Part shown: piece after piece, positions 26,501 to 35,086 of the stretch | Position numbering within the stretch: the first letter of the stretch is position 1 | How the letters are laid out: each line of letters starts with the position of its first letter | Assembly (NCBI RefSeq): GCF_001457835.1 | Contig: NZ_LN898229.1 | Span: forward strand, 550,082-614,081 | Source: Fenollaria timonensis | GTDB lineage: Bacteria; Bacillota; Clostridia; Tissierellales; Peptoniphilaceae | Reading direction: 5' to 3' | Length of the DNA: 64,000 nt | The notes under the pieces: generated by a model | The model's database searches: none | What the model was told of the DNA's origin: nothing | Seen by the model: the letters and a program-made list of their open reading frames with translations, nothing else | Position numbers and translations under genes: made by a program

Positions 26501-27140
26501 AACAAGGAAGAGAATTTTGAGGATAGTCGGGGCCTTGATTTTGGTCTTGATACTCGCATTTTTCACAAACAAAAAAGTTATATACCGTTATATGCCTAAT
26601 AGTACAGTCAACGAGACAGTGAACAAGATGAAAGAAAGCTCCAAGACAATGGACGGGGATGATGGTGGGGCCACTTCGCCTGATCAAGAGAGCGAAACAA
26701 GTGACGAGCTAAGCAATGATGAAAATGCTAGCTCAAGTGAAAATGAAAGCAGTAGTGAAAATGAAAGCGCTAGTGAAAATGCTAGCTCAAACGCGAGCGG
26801 CCAAAGTTATGATTTAACCGCGAACGACGCAGATATGAACTACGTCATCGTCGCCATGATAGCCGAAGACCCAAAGAGCTTCGAAGGCGTTAAGATCAAG
26901 CTACAAGGCATCGCAACAGATCTAGAGACAACAGATACATCCGGCATCGATCACTACGTCCTTATCAACGATAGACAAGCCTGCTGCCAACAAGGACTTC
27001 AGTATATATTAGAGGATAAGAACGCAAAATATCCGAAAGATAAGGAAGAGATAACGGTGGAGGGAGAATTGGCTGTATACAACTCAGAAGAGATTCCGTT
27101 TCCGCTAGCTGTGATCAAAGATGCCAAACTCGTTAAATAA
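26493..27140 (+). CDS. Membrane-anchored OB-fold-like protein of the zinc cluster
   Basis: A 215-residue protein starting at GTG 26493 (ribosome binding site GGAGGTG), overlapping znuB by 8 bases. It has one N-terminal membrane helix (about residues 9-25), a Ser/Glu/Asn-rich spacer with repeats of SSENES (about 65-105), and a C-terminal domain. The C-terminal domain (MNYVIVAMIAEDPKSFEGVKIKLQG, then YVLINDRQACCQQGLQYIL) resembles OB-fold tRNA_anti-like or DUF1980-type domains. The Cys-Cys pair may bind metal. A role in zinc handling is inferred from the operon only. Confidence 0.65.
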   Translation: MDKTRKRILRIVGALILVLILAFFTNKKVIYRYMPNSTVNETVNKMKESSKTMDGDDGGATSPDQESETSDELSNDENASSSENESSSENESASENASSNASGQSYDLTANDADMNYVIVAMIAEDPKSFEGVKIKLQGIATDLETTDTSGIDHYVLINDRQACCQQGLQYILEDKNAKYPKDKEEITVEGELAVYNSEEIPFPLAVIKDAKLVK

Positions 27141-27224
27141 GTTTACTTATAAACTAAGCTCGAGCAAAGAGATATAGAGTATTGAATAATTAATTGACAC
27201 GTGGTAAAAATTTGATTTAATATT

Positions 27225-27258
27225 AAATGGATACAATTGATTTTGTATCCATTTTTTT
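27225..27258 (+). terminator. Rho-independent terminator of the zinc operon
   Basis: A 12-bp stem (27225-27236 with 27243-27254) is followed by a run of T, 85 bases after the stop codon at 27140. Confidence 0.85.
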
Positions 27259-27298
27259 GCGCCAATTGTTACAGTCGTGTTACAAAACATCGCAAAGC

Positions 27299-27327
27299 TT
27301 GATTTTTATGGGGGGGGGTGCTATGAT
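27299..27327 (+). promoter_or_regulatory. Promoter with a nine-G tract in its spacer (possible phase-variable switch)
   Basis: TTGATT (27299-27304) and TATGAT (27322-27327, preceded by TGC) are separated by exactly 17 bases. Nine consecutive G (27310-27318) occupy the middle of the spacer. Gain or loss of one G by slippage would change the spacing to 16 or 18 and alter promoter strength. The adhesin start codon is at 27392 with ribosome binding site GGGGAGG. Confidence 0.65.
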
Positions 27328-27391
27328 AAAGGTAAGTATGTAGATATATTTGTATATCAAAATAAAGTAAATAAATAGGGGAGGAAAAACA

Positions 27392-30166
27392 ATGAAGAAG
27401 AAATTATTTGCAATGCTATTAAGCTTAGTCATGATACTTTCATCTGTATCAATTTTAAGCGAAGTAAGCTTTGCAGAAGATGAAGTATTTGGCTTAAATG
27501 AAGTTCATACTATAGCAAAGGCTAATAACGGAAAGTACTATGCTGCTAGGTATTATAAAGATCGTTTCTATGGAAAAAATGTTGCTCTTGCAGGCAAATT
27601 GTATTTTTATGAAATTACTGAGGGACAATACAATGCTTTTGCCAATGACTGTTTTATGATTTTTAAGAATAAAGATAAATCTGCATTTGAGATTCCTGAA
27701 GCTATTATAGCGACAAATGATATTATCGAAGACCAACCAAGAGGAAATCTTGCAGGAGCTATATTTACTGAGCTACAGTTTATGAATAATGAAGCTTACT
27801 ATTTAGGACTTATGAAAAATGGAACAAATCGTGACATTACAACTATACCTAGCCAACAAGACGATACTTGGTTAGTTGAATTAAAAAAAGATTGGGTTAT
27901 AAAAAAATATTCAAACGACAAAGAGATTGACCAGACTAGTCCATACACTGCTTTCATGAAATACAATATAGAACTAGATGGTAATGGACATACAATATAT
28001 AAAGAAGTTTTTGAAGCGCAAAGAATTGTTGCTGAATTTGGAAACCCAAATGATCTTACGCAAAAAGTGTTTAAAGCTAAAGTAAAAAATCTTACTATTG
28101 ATGGCGCAGCGAATTGCAAGACAGAGAAAAAGCCAAAAAATGAGTTTACTAAAGAGGATGACAATCGTGAGTTTGGTCACTATGAGTGTATAGAATTAAA
28201 AAAATATGGTGAATTAGAGCTTGAAAATGTTACTTTACAAAACGGTTATCTGGATGATTATTATACACTAAATGGTGGCGGGATAAGATTAAATGATAAT
28301 TCAAAACTTACAATGGACTCTAAATCAAAGATTATTAATTGTAGAGCTCCATACGGTGGAGCCATAAGAGCTAATAGAAATGTTACTTTAATTATAAACG
28401 GATCTAGCTTTATAGATAATAGCGCTGAACTTGGTGGAGCCATCTGTTCAAGTGGTAAAACTAATATAGTTGAAATTAATAATGCTACTTTTGAGAACAA
28501 TAAATCTGAAGCTATTTTTTATGGAAATCAAATATATGGAGGCGCTATATATACTCAATCCAAAACAACAATTGATAATTCCACATTTAAAAATAACAGC
28601 TGTGAAAACGCAGGAGGAGCAATTGTCTCAACACATAGAGATACTGTAGTAAAAAACTCTACATTTAATAATAACGAAGCTAATTGGGGCGGAGCAATTG
28701 CTAATTATAATAAGATAAATATAAGTAATTCATCTTTTGACGGAAATATAGCAAAAAAAGATGGCGGAGCTATATCTACAAGTGATTATAAATATGAAAA
28801 CAATGTAGATGCCACAAAAGATTATCAAAATCTTACTATTGACGAAAAAACTACATTTACAAATAACAAAGCAAAAGGATATTTCAATCCGCCAGAAAAT
28901 GTAAAAGACCTTACTAATATAAAATTCAAGAGAACAACATTTACTGGAACAAAGAAAATAAACCCAGATAGTCCGCTAAATAACTACGATATCAACTACA
29001 AAAGAGAAATAGTCGTAACTTATGACCCTAATGATGGTAATGAAGCTGTAGAAGATAAACAAAAAGAAAAAGAAGTTAAAGGTTATGAAATAAAATCTGT
29101 AAAAGATTTAAAGTTTACAAACACTTCAAAATTCTTAGAATGGAATACTAAAGCTGATGGCACAGGAACTTCATATCAAGTAGGAGATAAAGTAGATTTA
29201 ACTGGCAATCTTTATCTATATGCAATATGGGAAAAACCAGCACCAAAGCCAACAGAACCAACTACACTTATCCTAACTCTTGACGAAAACCACAGAGGCG
29301 GAGAAATAACAAATATCGAAGTAGAAGAAGGCGACTTAATTGAGCCACATCTATATATCCCAAGAAGAAGAGGATACATCTTCAAAGGCTGGAGCTACGA
29401 TAGAAAGCACCTTGACGAAGTAAAACCAGGCGATAGAATTTATTCAGACACTACTCTATATGCAATATGGAAGAGGGCCGAAGAAGAAAGAGTTGAAGAG
29501 CCAATTGAAATAAAAGGCGAAGATCACATAACATACATCTTCGGTTACCCTGATGGAAGCGTTAGACCAAATGGATCAATCACAAGAGCCGAAGCAGCAG
29601 CAATGCTAGCAAGACTACTAAACATCGAAGCCATCGGTTCAGCTGCTAAACCACAATTTACTGATACAGAAAGCTCATGGTACAACAAAGCCATCAACGC
29701 AGTAGTATTTAGAGGCATAATGAAGGGCTACCCAGACGGACGCTTCAGACCAAACGCCCCTATAACTAGAGCAGAGTTCACTCAAATGATATCTACAATC
29801 GATAACAAGCCATATGGCGTAGCTCCATTTGCAGACGTTCTAGGTCACTGGGCAGAAAGAGCAATAGGATCAGAATATCAAGCAAAGAGAATCACAGGCT
29901 ACCCAGACGGATTATTTAGACCAGACGCCAATATCACAAGAGCCGAAGCAGCAGTTATCTTAAATAAGATCTTCGAAAGAAAATATGACAATTTATCATT
30001 ACTAAAATGTAAAAACCCACAAATGATAAAGAGATTCACAGACTTAGATGAAACATTCTGGGGATGGAATGATATGGTGGAAGCAACAAACAGCCATGAG
30101 TATGTAAGAAGATACAAAGAAGATGTACTAAAGAGAATTGAAGAAGACTGGTTGTTAATAAAATAG
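27392..30166 (+). CDS. SLH-anchored beta-helix adhesin-like surface protein
   Basis: A 924-residue protein with a signal peptide (residues 1-29, ending SFAE). Residues about 293-460 form a parallel beta-helix marked by repeated GGAI motifs (GGGIRL, GGAIRA, GGAICS, GGAIYT, GGAIVS, GGAIAN, GGAIST) and NNxx/NSTF strands, as in Pmp-like adhesins. Two InlB B-repeats follow (about 538-615 and 625-695; YAIWEK and YAIWKR ends). Three SLH domains follow (about 713-885; YPDGSVRP, YPDGRFRP and YPDGLFRP with ITRAE). It is probably a surface adhesin held on the cell-wall polymer (inference). The upstream poly-G promoter suggests variable expression. Its stop codon lies inside repeat B1. Confidence 0.92.
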   Translation: MKKKLFAMLLSLVMILSSVSILSEVSFAEDEVFGLNEVHTIAKANNGKYYAARYYKDRFYGKNVALAGKLYFYEITEGQYNAFANDCFMIFKNKDKSAFEIPEAIIATNDIIEDQPRGNLAGAIFTELQFMNNEAYYLGLMKNGTNRDITTIPSQQDDTWLVELKKDWVIKKYSNDKEIDQTSPYTAFMKYNIELDGNGHTIYKEVFEAQRIVAEFGNPNDLTQKVFKAKVKNLTIDGAANCKTEKKPKNEFTKEDDNREFGHYECIELKKYGELELENVTLQNGYLDDYYTLNGGGIRLNDNSKLTMDSKSKIINCRAPYGGAIRANRNVTLIINGSSFIDNSAELGGAICSSGKTNIVEINNATFENNKSEAIFYGNQIYGGAIYTQSKTTIDNSTFKNNSCENAGGAIVSTHRDTVVKNSTFNNNEANWGGAIANYNKINISNSSFDGNIAKKDGGAISTSDYKYENNVDATKDYQNLTIDEKTTFTNNKAKGYFNPPENVKDLTNIKFKRTTFTGTKKINPDSPLNNYDINYKREIVVTYDPNDGNEAVEDKQKEKEVKGYEIKSVKDLKFTNTSKFLEWNTKADGTGTSYQVGDKVDLTGNLYLYAIWEKPAPKPTEPTTLILTLDENHRGGEITNIEVEEGDLIEPHLYIPRRRGYIFKGWSYDRKHLDEVKPGDRIYSDTTLYAIWKRAEEERVEEPIEIKGEDHITYIFGYPDGSVRPNGSITRAEAAAMLARLLNIEAIGSAAKPQFTDTESSWYNKAINAVVFRGIMKGYPDGRFRPNAPITRAEFTQMISTIDNKPYGVAPFADVLGHWAERAIGSEYQAKRITGYPDGLFRPDANITRAEAAVILNKIFERKYDNLSLLKCKNPQMIKRFTDLDETFWGWNDMVEATNSHEYVRRYKEDVLKRIEEDWLLIK

Positions 30167-30292
30167 ATTTTGCGTTAGAATTGCGCCTAAGGCTCGCGCG
30201 CTTCGCTTCCTCCCTCAACGTACCCGTTAGTACGATGTCGGTCGGTCGCTCGTTATGCTGCGCCTTATCCATCAATTCTTCCAGCAAAATCT
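30165..30292 (+). repeat. Repeat B, copy 1 (SLH gene 3' flank)
   Basis: The 128-base element begins on the stop codon of the SLH gene. Its ends pair: AGATTTTGC (30165-30173) with GCAAAATCT (30284-30292), and AGAATTG (30177-30183) with CAATTCT (30273-30279). The middle holds hairpin CGTAC-CCGTTA-GTACG (30219-30234). It closely matches 44036-44161 (inverted) and parts of 34757-35104. Confidence 0.75.
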
Positions 30293-30333
30293 GTACAGTA
30301 AATAAGCTTATAAAACAAAAAGAGATCTAAATC

Positions 30334-30366
30334 AATTTTAAAGAAGATTGGCTATTAATTAAATAA
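30334..30366 (+). pseudogene. Remnant of a paralogous SLH-gene 3' end
   Basis: Bases 30337-30366 encode FKEDWLLIK and a stop, matching the last residues (EEDWLLIK) of the SLH protein that ends 200 bases upstream. The nucleotides have diverged and there is an in-frame stop just before, so only the tail of a second copy remains. Repeat B1 sits between the two tails. A terminator follows. Confidence 0.55.
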
Positions 30367-30381
30367 CTTAACACAAAAAAC

Positions 30382-30420
30382 AAAGGATAGAGATTTTACT
30401 TTTCTCTATCCTTTATTTTT
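30382..30420 (+). terminator. Hairpin terminator, near-copy of the one at 35152
   Basis: AAAGGATAGAGA (30382-30393) pairs with TCTCTATCCTTT (30403-30414), followed by ATTTTTG. The stem matches the terminator at 35152-35183. It probably serves both the SLH gene and, from the other side, the convergent minus-strand operon. Confidence 0.75.
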
Positions 30421-30468
30421 GAGAGGTTTATCTGGAAGGACTTGCCTTCATGTATATATAAATTAAAT

Positions 30469-31941
30469 CTATTTACTAAAGAGTTCTGTAAACTTCTTAA
30501 AGACGTTTTTCTTTTCGTCTACTTTCTTTTCGTGGACTTCTTCTTTGACTTCTTCTTCCACTTTTTCTGTTTTTAGCACGAATTGCACGGATCTAACGTT
30601 TTCATTTTTCTCTGAAGCGAATGACTTCACATAAGTGCTAGCGCTGTCATTCTTCACGAATTTGTCCTTAACTTCATTTTCTTCGCTCTTTATCTCGTCA
30701 TATAGCTTCGTAAAGCCTGTTGTAATCTTGTCTGTAGCGACTAGGTAGTCTGAGAGGCTCTTCGTGAAGCTCGCCATGCCCTTAGTCATACTAGAGTTTG
30801 CGCTTATTAGCTCACTTGCTTTTGCGCTCATGGCTGTGGCGCCTGCGTTTAGCATTTTGCTCGACTTAGCCGCGCTACTCACTCCGCCCACGTAGTCATT
30901 AAGTCCCGCGTCAAAGGCCTTGTATGATTCTTTTATCATGGCAATGGTTTGGGCCATGTTCTTGTCATTTTGCGCAAGTAAAGCGATCTTCTCAAGACCA
31001 TCTTCCACGCTCTTTGAAGCGGCCTTTAATTCATCAGACTTCGCGTCAATGGCTTCAAGCCCAGCATCAAGTTTTGCTACGCCATCAAAAACTTCTACGC
31101 TCTTCTCGATGTAGGATTTGTTTGCGCCCTCAAGCTTATCGTATGAAGCCTTTATATCTCTTGCGCCATTGGCAAGGGGTTTTGTATTTTTATTGATTTT
31201 GTAGCTCGCGTCCTTAAGTTTTTGGCTCGCGCTCTTCAAATCGTCTGCCTTTTCCTCAAGTCCAAGGCTTTCAAGGTCGATGTTTAGCTTTAAATCAAGA
31301 CAATTGATGGAGAAGCCTTCGAATGAAAAGTCCTCTACATCAGCGTTTATGCTTGCTTCAATCCCTGTGTTTGGAAGAGCGATAAAGTTTATAAGCTTCA
31401 TCTCGCCTTCATTTGCAAGAGAGGCCTTGTCTGAAGATATGTTCTTAAACTTCTTTGTGTCGAGCTTAGTCGAGACTTCAAGTGTGTATTTTTCAAAGAA
31501 CTCCTTGTCCATGGCAGGGTTTTCCTTGATGCTAAGTTTGATCTCGGCCTCGCCAGACTTGCCCTTAATTTCTTTTGCGCTCATTTCCTTGCCATCCATG
31601 TAATATTTTACGCTAACTAGCCAAGGAAGAGTCTTATCGTCCATGTCGCCTTGGTAGTAGAACCTATCTTTATCGCTTGCAAATGTGATTTTATCAGCGT
31701 TCATCTTGACATCGGCTTCTGAGTTTAAGGCCTTGACCTTAGTGTAGCGTCCGTAGTCTTCCTTAGCGCCTTTACTAAAAATATTCACAATGCTAAGGCT
31801 ATTGACCTCGCCATCGCTTCCTAAACTAGCGTAGACAACCTCTTCCTTCGCATTATCACTCGCTGCTAAGATGGGCGTCATCGCCATAAATATCATTACG
31901 AGGCACAAAACGCCCGCGAATAATCTTTTCTTTTTATCCAT
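30469..31941 (-). CDS. Secreted coiled-coil partner of the MMPL transporter
   Basis: A 490-residue protein. The ATG at 31941 (MDKKKRLFAGVLC) with a GGTGAT ribosome binding site is preferred to an upstream in-frame ATG. It has a signal peptide ending near AASDNAKEE, a beta-rich N-terminal half, and a long alpha-helical region (about residues 235-440) with LADGARDIKASYDKL, VAKLDAGLEAIDAKSDEL and similar heptad-like repeats. Such YhgE/Pip-like helical proteins are commonly encoded beside MMPL/RND exporters in Firmicutes. The tail (KTEKVEEEVKEEVHEKK) is highly charged. It lies 13 bases downstream of the transporter gene. It is likely an extracellular accessory subunit (inference). Confidence 0.7.
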   Translation of the reverse strand: MDKKKRLFAGVLCLVMIFMAMTPILAASDNAKEEVVYASLGSDGEVNSLSIVNIFSKGAKEDYGRYTKVKALNSEADVKMNADKITFASDKDRFYYQGDMDDKTLPWLVSVKYYMDGKEMSAKEIKGKSGEAEIKLSIKENPAMDKEFFEKYTLEVSTKLDTKKFKNISSDKASLANEGEMKLINFIALPNTGIEASINADVEDFSFEGFSINCLDLKLNIDLESLGLEEKADDLKSASQKLKDASYKINKNTKPLANGARDIKASYDKLEGANKSYIEKSVEVFDGVAKLDAGLEAIDAKSDELKAASKSVEDGLEKIALLAQNDKNMAQTIAMIKESYKAFDAGLNDYVGGVSSAAKSSKMLNAGATAMSAKASELISANSSMTKGMASFTKSLSDYLVATDKITTGFTKLYDEIKSEENEVKDKFVKNDSASTYVKSFASEKNENVRSVQFVLKTEKVEEEVKEEVHEKKVDEKKNVFKKFTELFSK

Positions 31942-31954
31942 AATATCACCTTTC

Positions 31955-34006
31955 TTAATTAACAAATTCTGTGTTTTTCGTAGTTTTTTGAATAAGTCCG
32001 TCGAGACTATATAGTAGGCCCGGCAAAACGAAGAGCACTATGACTAGTGAAGCTGTCGTTCCTATCGCAAGCAGGTAGCCCAGCTGCGAGATCAGGCCGT
32101 GAGTTGAGAACTTTCCTAGCAAGATGCCGACAACTATCATCGCGGTAGCTGATGTCAGTATCGAAACGGCCGTCATTGACACTGTGTTAATGGCTGCATC
32201 CGCCTTGTTCAAGGACTTTCTCTCTTCAAGGTATCTCTCGCTCAAAAGTATCGCGTAATCAACTGTCGCCCCAAGCTGTATCGATGAAATGATGAGGTAG
32301 GCGATGTAGAAGACGCTCGATGAGCGGTAGTAAGGCACCGACATGTTTATATATATGGCTGTCTCGATGGCTGCGACCAAGAGTATAGGAAGGCTTAAGG
32401 ACTTTTCTGTAAGCAATAAAACTATAAATACGGCGGCGATGGCTATGATATTAACGGTAGTCATGTCCGCTGTTACAGTGTTTTTAAGGTCATAAGTCGA
32501 TACGCCTTCGCCAAGTAGGTAGTATTCGCCGTAGTACTTACTGATTGCGGCCTTGATATCGTCGATGAGCTTGTAAGTGTCTTCGCCTTCGAAGTCCGCG
32601 TCGACCGAAACTATCATCCTAGTATAATTATCAGAGTTTAGCTTCTTTAGGTCGCTCTCGTCCAAAAAGCTAGTCGGTATCGTCTCTCCAACCATGTCCA
32701 CATAAGAGATAACGCTCTTAACCTTGCTCATGGACCTCAAATCATCAGAAAGACGCCTTTCCTTTTCTAAGTTTCCAAGAGGCACCAAGATCGCGTAGTT
32801 ATCTTCAGCGCCGAACTTTTCCTCGATGGCGATATTGTCTTGGCCGAGCTTAGTATCTGGGCCAAAGATGTGTGAAGTGCCGAAGTAGTATGAGTTTTTG
32901 CTCGCCGCTAAAAAGCTTGGCACTATTAATAATAAGAAGACCACGATGTAGGCACTCTTGTGTTTAAAAACGTGGCGCGCGAAGCCGTCAAAGCTTGGAA
33001 TGAAGCGTTTGTGGCTAGTCTTGTCGATGTACTTATCAAAGTGCAAAATGATGACAGGTGCAAGCGTAAATACAGTTAGAAGCGAGATGAATACGCCCTT
33101 TGCAAGCGCTAGGCCAAGGTCTGGACCTATCTTAAATTGCATAAAGACAAGGGCCAAGAAACCGATGATGGTAGTCAGAGCCGACGAAAGTATCGACGAG
33201 AACGACATATCAAGCGCCTCGACCATTGCCTCCTTCTTGTCATTCGTCTTGAGCTTTTCCTCTTTAAACCTGTGCATTACAAAGACAGTGTAGTCCATGG
33301 ACACGGCGAGTAGAAGTATGTTGCCCGCAGCGTTTGTCACGAATGATATCTCTCCGAAGATGATGTTCGTGCCCGCATTTATAAGTATGGCAGTCGCTAG
33401 TGAAAGCATGATGATGACGGGCTCGATCCACGCATCAGTCGTTAAAATCAGTATAAGTATTGTAAATAGCACACCGATGATAGTTACGATGATGATCTCA
33501 TTAACAGAGTTAGTCGTAGCGATGGCAGTGTTCACGGCAGAGCCAGTCATGGCCGCGTCTTCACCTATAATCTCTCTGATTGCCTCAGTCGATTCAATCG
33601 CCTTGTCCTCATCCACGGCAATGTTTATAAGCGCAGAGCCGTCTTTGTAGTAGCTATCTAGATGCTTTTGATCCATGAAGTCCATGGGCTTCATCACATC
33701 TTCGAAATCATTTAGCCAGCTGACAGTTTTGACGCCATCCACCATTTTGATGGCGCTGATAGTATCCAAAACCTCGCTGACATCCTTCTTTGGAAGCATG
33801 ACGCGCACGTTAAAGATGTCCTCATCAAACTCTTCCTTCATCTTGTCAATGGCGACAGACGAGTCGCTCTTTTCTGGCAAGTAGTCATTAATCTTGTAGT
33901 TAACCCGAATCTTCGGGTACGAAACTATTGAAAAGACTAGCAAAATCACAAAGATCGATACTATTAGTCTAGGCTTTTCAATAAGCTTTGCAAAAATCTT
34001 TTTCAC
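31955..34006 (-). CDS. MMPL/RND family exporter
   Basis: A 683-residue protein with the RND architecture of two repeats, each one membrane helix, a large outer loop and five helices. Typical motifs are SMDYTVFVMHRFKEE in the first half and GATVDYAILLSERYLEERK in the second. The family exports lipids, drugs or other hydrophobic compounds using the proton gradient. It is divergent from a TetR-type gene across a 176-base region with an inverted repeat, so it is probably repressed by that protein. The substrate is unknown. Confidence 0.9.
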   Translation of the reverse strand: MKKIFAKLIEKPRLIVSIFVILLVFSIVSYPKIRVNYKINDYLPEKSDSSVAIDKMKEEFDEDIFNVRVMLPKKDVSEVLDTISAIKMVDGVKTVSWLNDFEDVMKPMDFMDQKHLDSYYKDGSALINIAVDEDKAIESTEAIREIIGEDAAMTGSAVNTAIATTNSVNEIIIVTIIGVLFTILILILTTDAWIEPVIIMLSLATAILINAGTNIIFGEISFVTNAAGNILLLAVSMDYTVFVMHRFKEEKLKTNDKKEAMVEALDMSFSSILSSALTTIIGFLALVFMQFKIGPDLGLALAKGVFISLLTVFTLAPVIILHFDKYIDKTSHKRFIPSFDGFARHVFKHKSAYIVVFLLLIVPSFLAASKNSYYFGTSHIFGPDTKLGQDNIAIEEKFGAEDNYAILVPLGNLEKERRLSDDLRSMSKVKSVISYVDMVGETIPTSFLDESDLKKLNSDNYTRMIVSVDADFEGEDTYKLIDDIKAAISKYYGEYYLLGEGVSTYDLKNTVTADMTTVNIIAIAAVFIVLLLTEKSLSLPILLVAAIETAIYINMSVPYYRSSSVFYIAYLIISSIQLGATVDYAILLSERYLEERKSLNKADAAINTVSMTAVSILTSATAMIVVGILLGKFSTHGLISQLGYLLAIGTTASLVIVLFVLPGLLYSLDGLIQKTTKNTEFVN

Positions 34007-34109
34007 AAAATTATCCCCTTTCTTTAATCTAGTACATATTATAGCCAGATATAAGCTAAGTTAAACTGGTCAATTTACACGTTTTTGTGAGATATGGGAC
34101 AAAATTATT

Positions 34110-34128
34110 ATATTTGATGGACAAATAT
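34110..34128. promoter_or_regulatory. Candidate TetR operator
   Basis: ATATTTG (34110-34116) and CAAATAT (34122-34128) form a perfect inverted repeat with a five-base spacer in the divergent MMPL/TetR intergenic region, about 34 bases upstream of a TATAAT (34162-34167) for the TetR gene. Its size fits a TetR dimer site. Confidence 0.5.
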
Positions 34129-34182
34129 GTATTAAAAGCGCAGCTATTATTATAAATCGGGTATAATATAAGTGGTGATACA

Positions 34183-34758
34183 ATGAAAAACGAAGAAATT
34201 TCGACTATGACCAAGAAAAAATTGGCAGAGTCATTAAAAAAACAAATGAAAAAGAAAAGCCTAAGCAAAATCACAATTTCAGATATAGTTAAGGACTGCG
34301 ACGTCAACAGAAAGACCTTCTACTACCACTTCATCGGCATCGAAGAGCTCTTCAAGTGGATGCTCGAGGAGGAGGCGGTTCACGTCGTGAAAAATTTCGA
34401 CGTAAAGAAGGACCACAAAGAGGCGATACTCTTCGTTATGGACTACATAGAGAGCAATCAGGATATACTTAATTGCGCCTACGACTCGATTGGAAGAGAA
34501 GGGCTAAAGGACTTCTTTTACGACGATTTCTACGAGGTCGTACTAAAAGTGATTGAAACGACAGAAGAAGATATGGATATAGCCCTGGACCCAGACTTCA
34601 AGGACTTTCTGTGCAAGATGTATGCGGGCGCCATCGCTAACATGATTATCGACTACTTTTACTCGAGAAAGCACATTGACCACGAGAAGATCGCAAATTA
34701 TATAGCGCTGATAGTATCATCTTCAATAAAGAGTTCGATTGAGGAGTATATGAAGTAG
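34183..34758 (+). CDS. TetR/AcrR family transcriptional regulator
   Basis: A 191-residue regulator. The N-terminal helix-turn-helix is LSKITISDIVKDCDVNRKTFYYHF (about residues 26-50), the TetR form seen in DhaS-like proteins. The C-terminal ligand or dimer domain is all-helical. It is transcribed divergently from the MMPL exporter and its partner, which it probably controls together with itself through the inverted repeat at 34110. Its stop codon lies in repeat B2. Confidence 0.85.
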   Translation: MKNEEISTMTKKKLAESLKKQMKKKSLSKITISDIVKDCDVNRKTFYYHFIGIEELFKWMLEEEAVHVVKNFDVKKDHKEAILFVMDYIESNQDILNCAYDSIGREGLKDFFYDDFYEVVLKVIETTEEDMDIALDPDFKDFLCKMYAGAIANMIIDYFYSRKHIDHEKIANYIALIVSSSIKSSIEEYMK

Positions 34759-34781
34759 ATTTTGCGTTCGTGCGAAGCACC

Positions 34782-34833
34782 AAGGTTCTCGGGGCCCATC
34801 CAAAGCAAAGCTTTGATGATGGGTGAGGTTCTT
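34782..34833 (+). repeat. Hairpin repeat A, copy 3
   Basis: AAGGTTCTC and GAGGTTCTT flank an extended inner stem in which CCCATC with AAAGC pairs with GCTTT with GATGGG. The outer arms match the family while the inner stem is different and longer. Confidence 0.65.
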
Positions 34834-35054
34834 CGAATTGCGCCTAAGGCTCGCTAATTTCATACACCAAGAGAACGAGTGAAACGAAGTTCGATTGGCT
34901 ATGTATGATTTATTCCAGAGATCACAAAGGTGTCGAGTTAAGCGAAGACAGCTTTGATTGATCTTACGGATCGCTTCGCTTCCTCCCTCAACGTACCCGT
35001 TAGTACGATATCGGTCGGTCGCTCGTTATGCTGCGCCTTATCCATCATAGCGCA

Positions 35055-35086
35055 AAGGTTCTTGCACATTTATGTGCGAGGTTCTT
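35055..35086 (+). repeat. Hairpin repeat A, copy 4
   Basis: AAGGTTCTT and GAGGTTCTT flank GCACAT-TT-ATGTGC. Compared with copy 2 (GTCCAT/ATGGAC), two base pairs have changed on both sides, so pairing is kept. Confidence 0.7.

Noticed and set aside
27194-27223. TTGACA-18-TAATAT promoter after the zinc operon
   Set aside because: It runs straight into the terminator hairpin at 27225, so no useful transcript would result.
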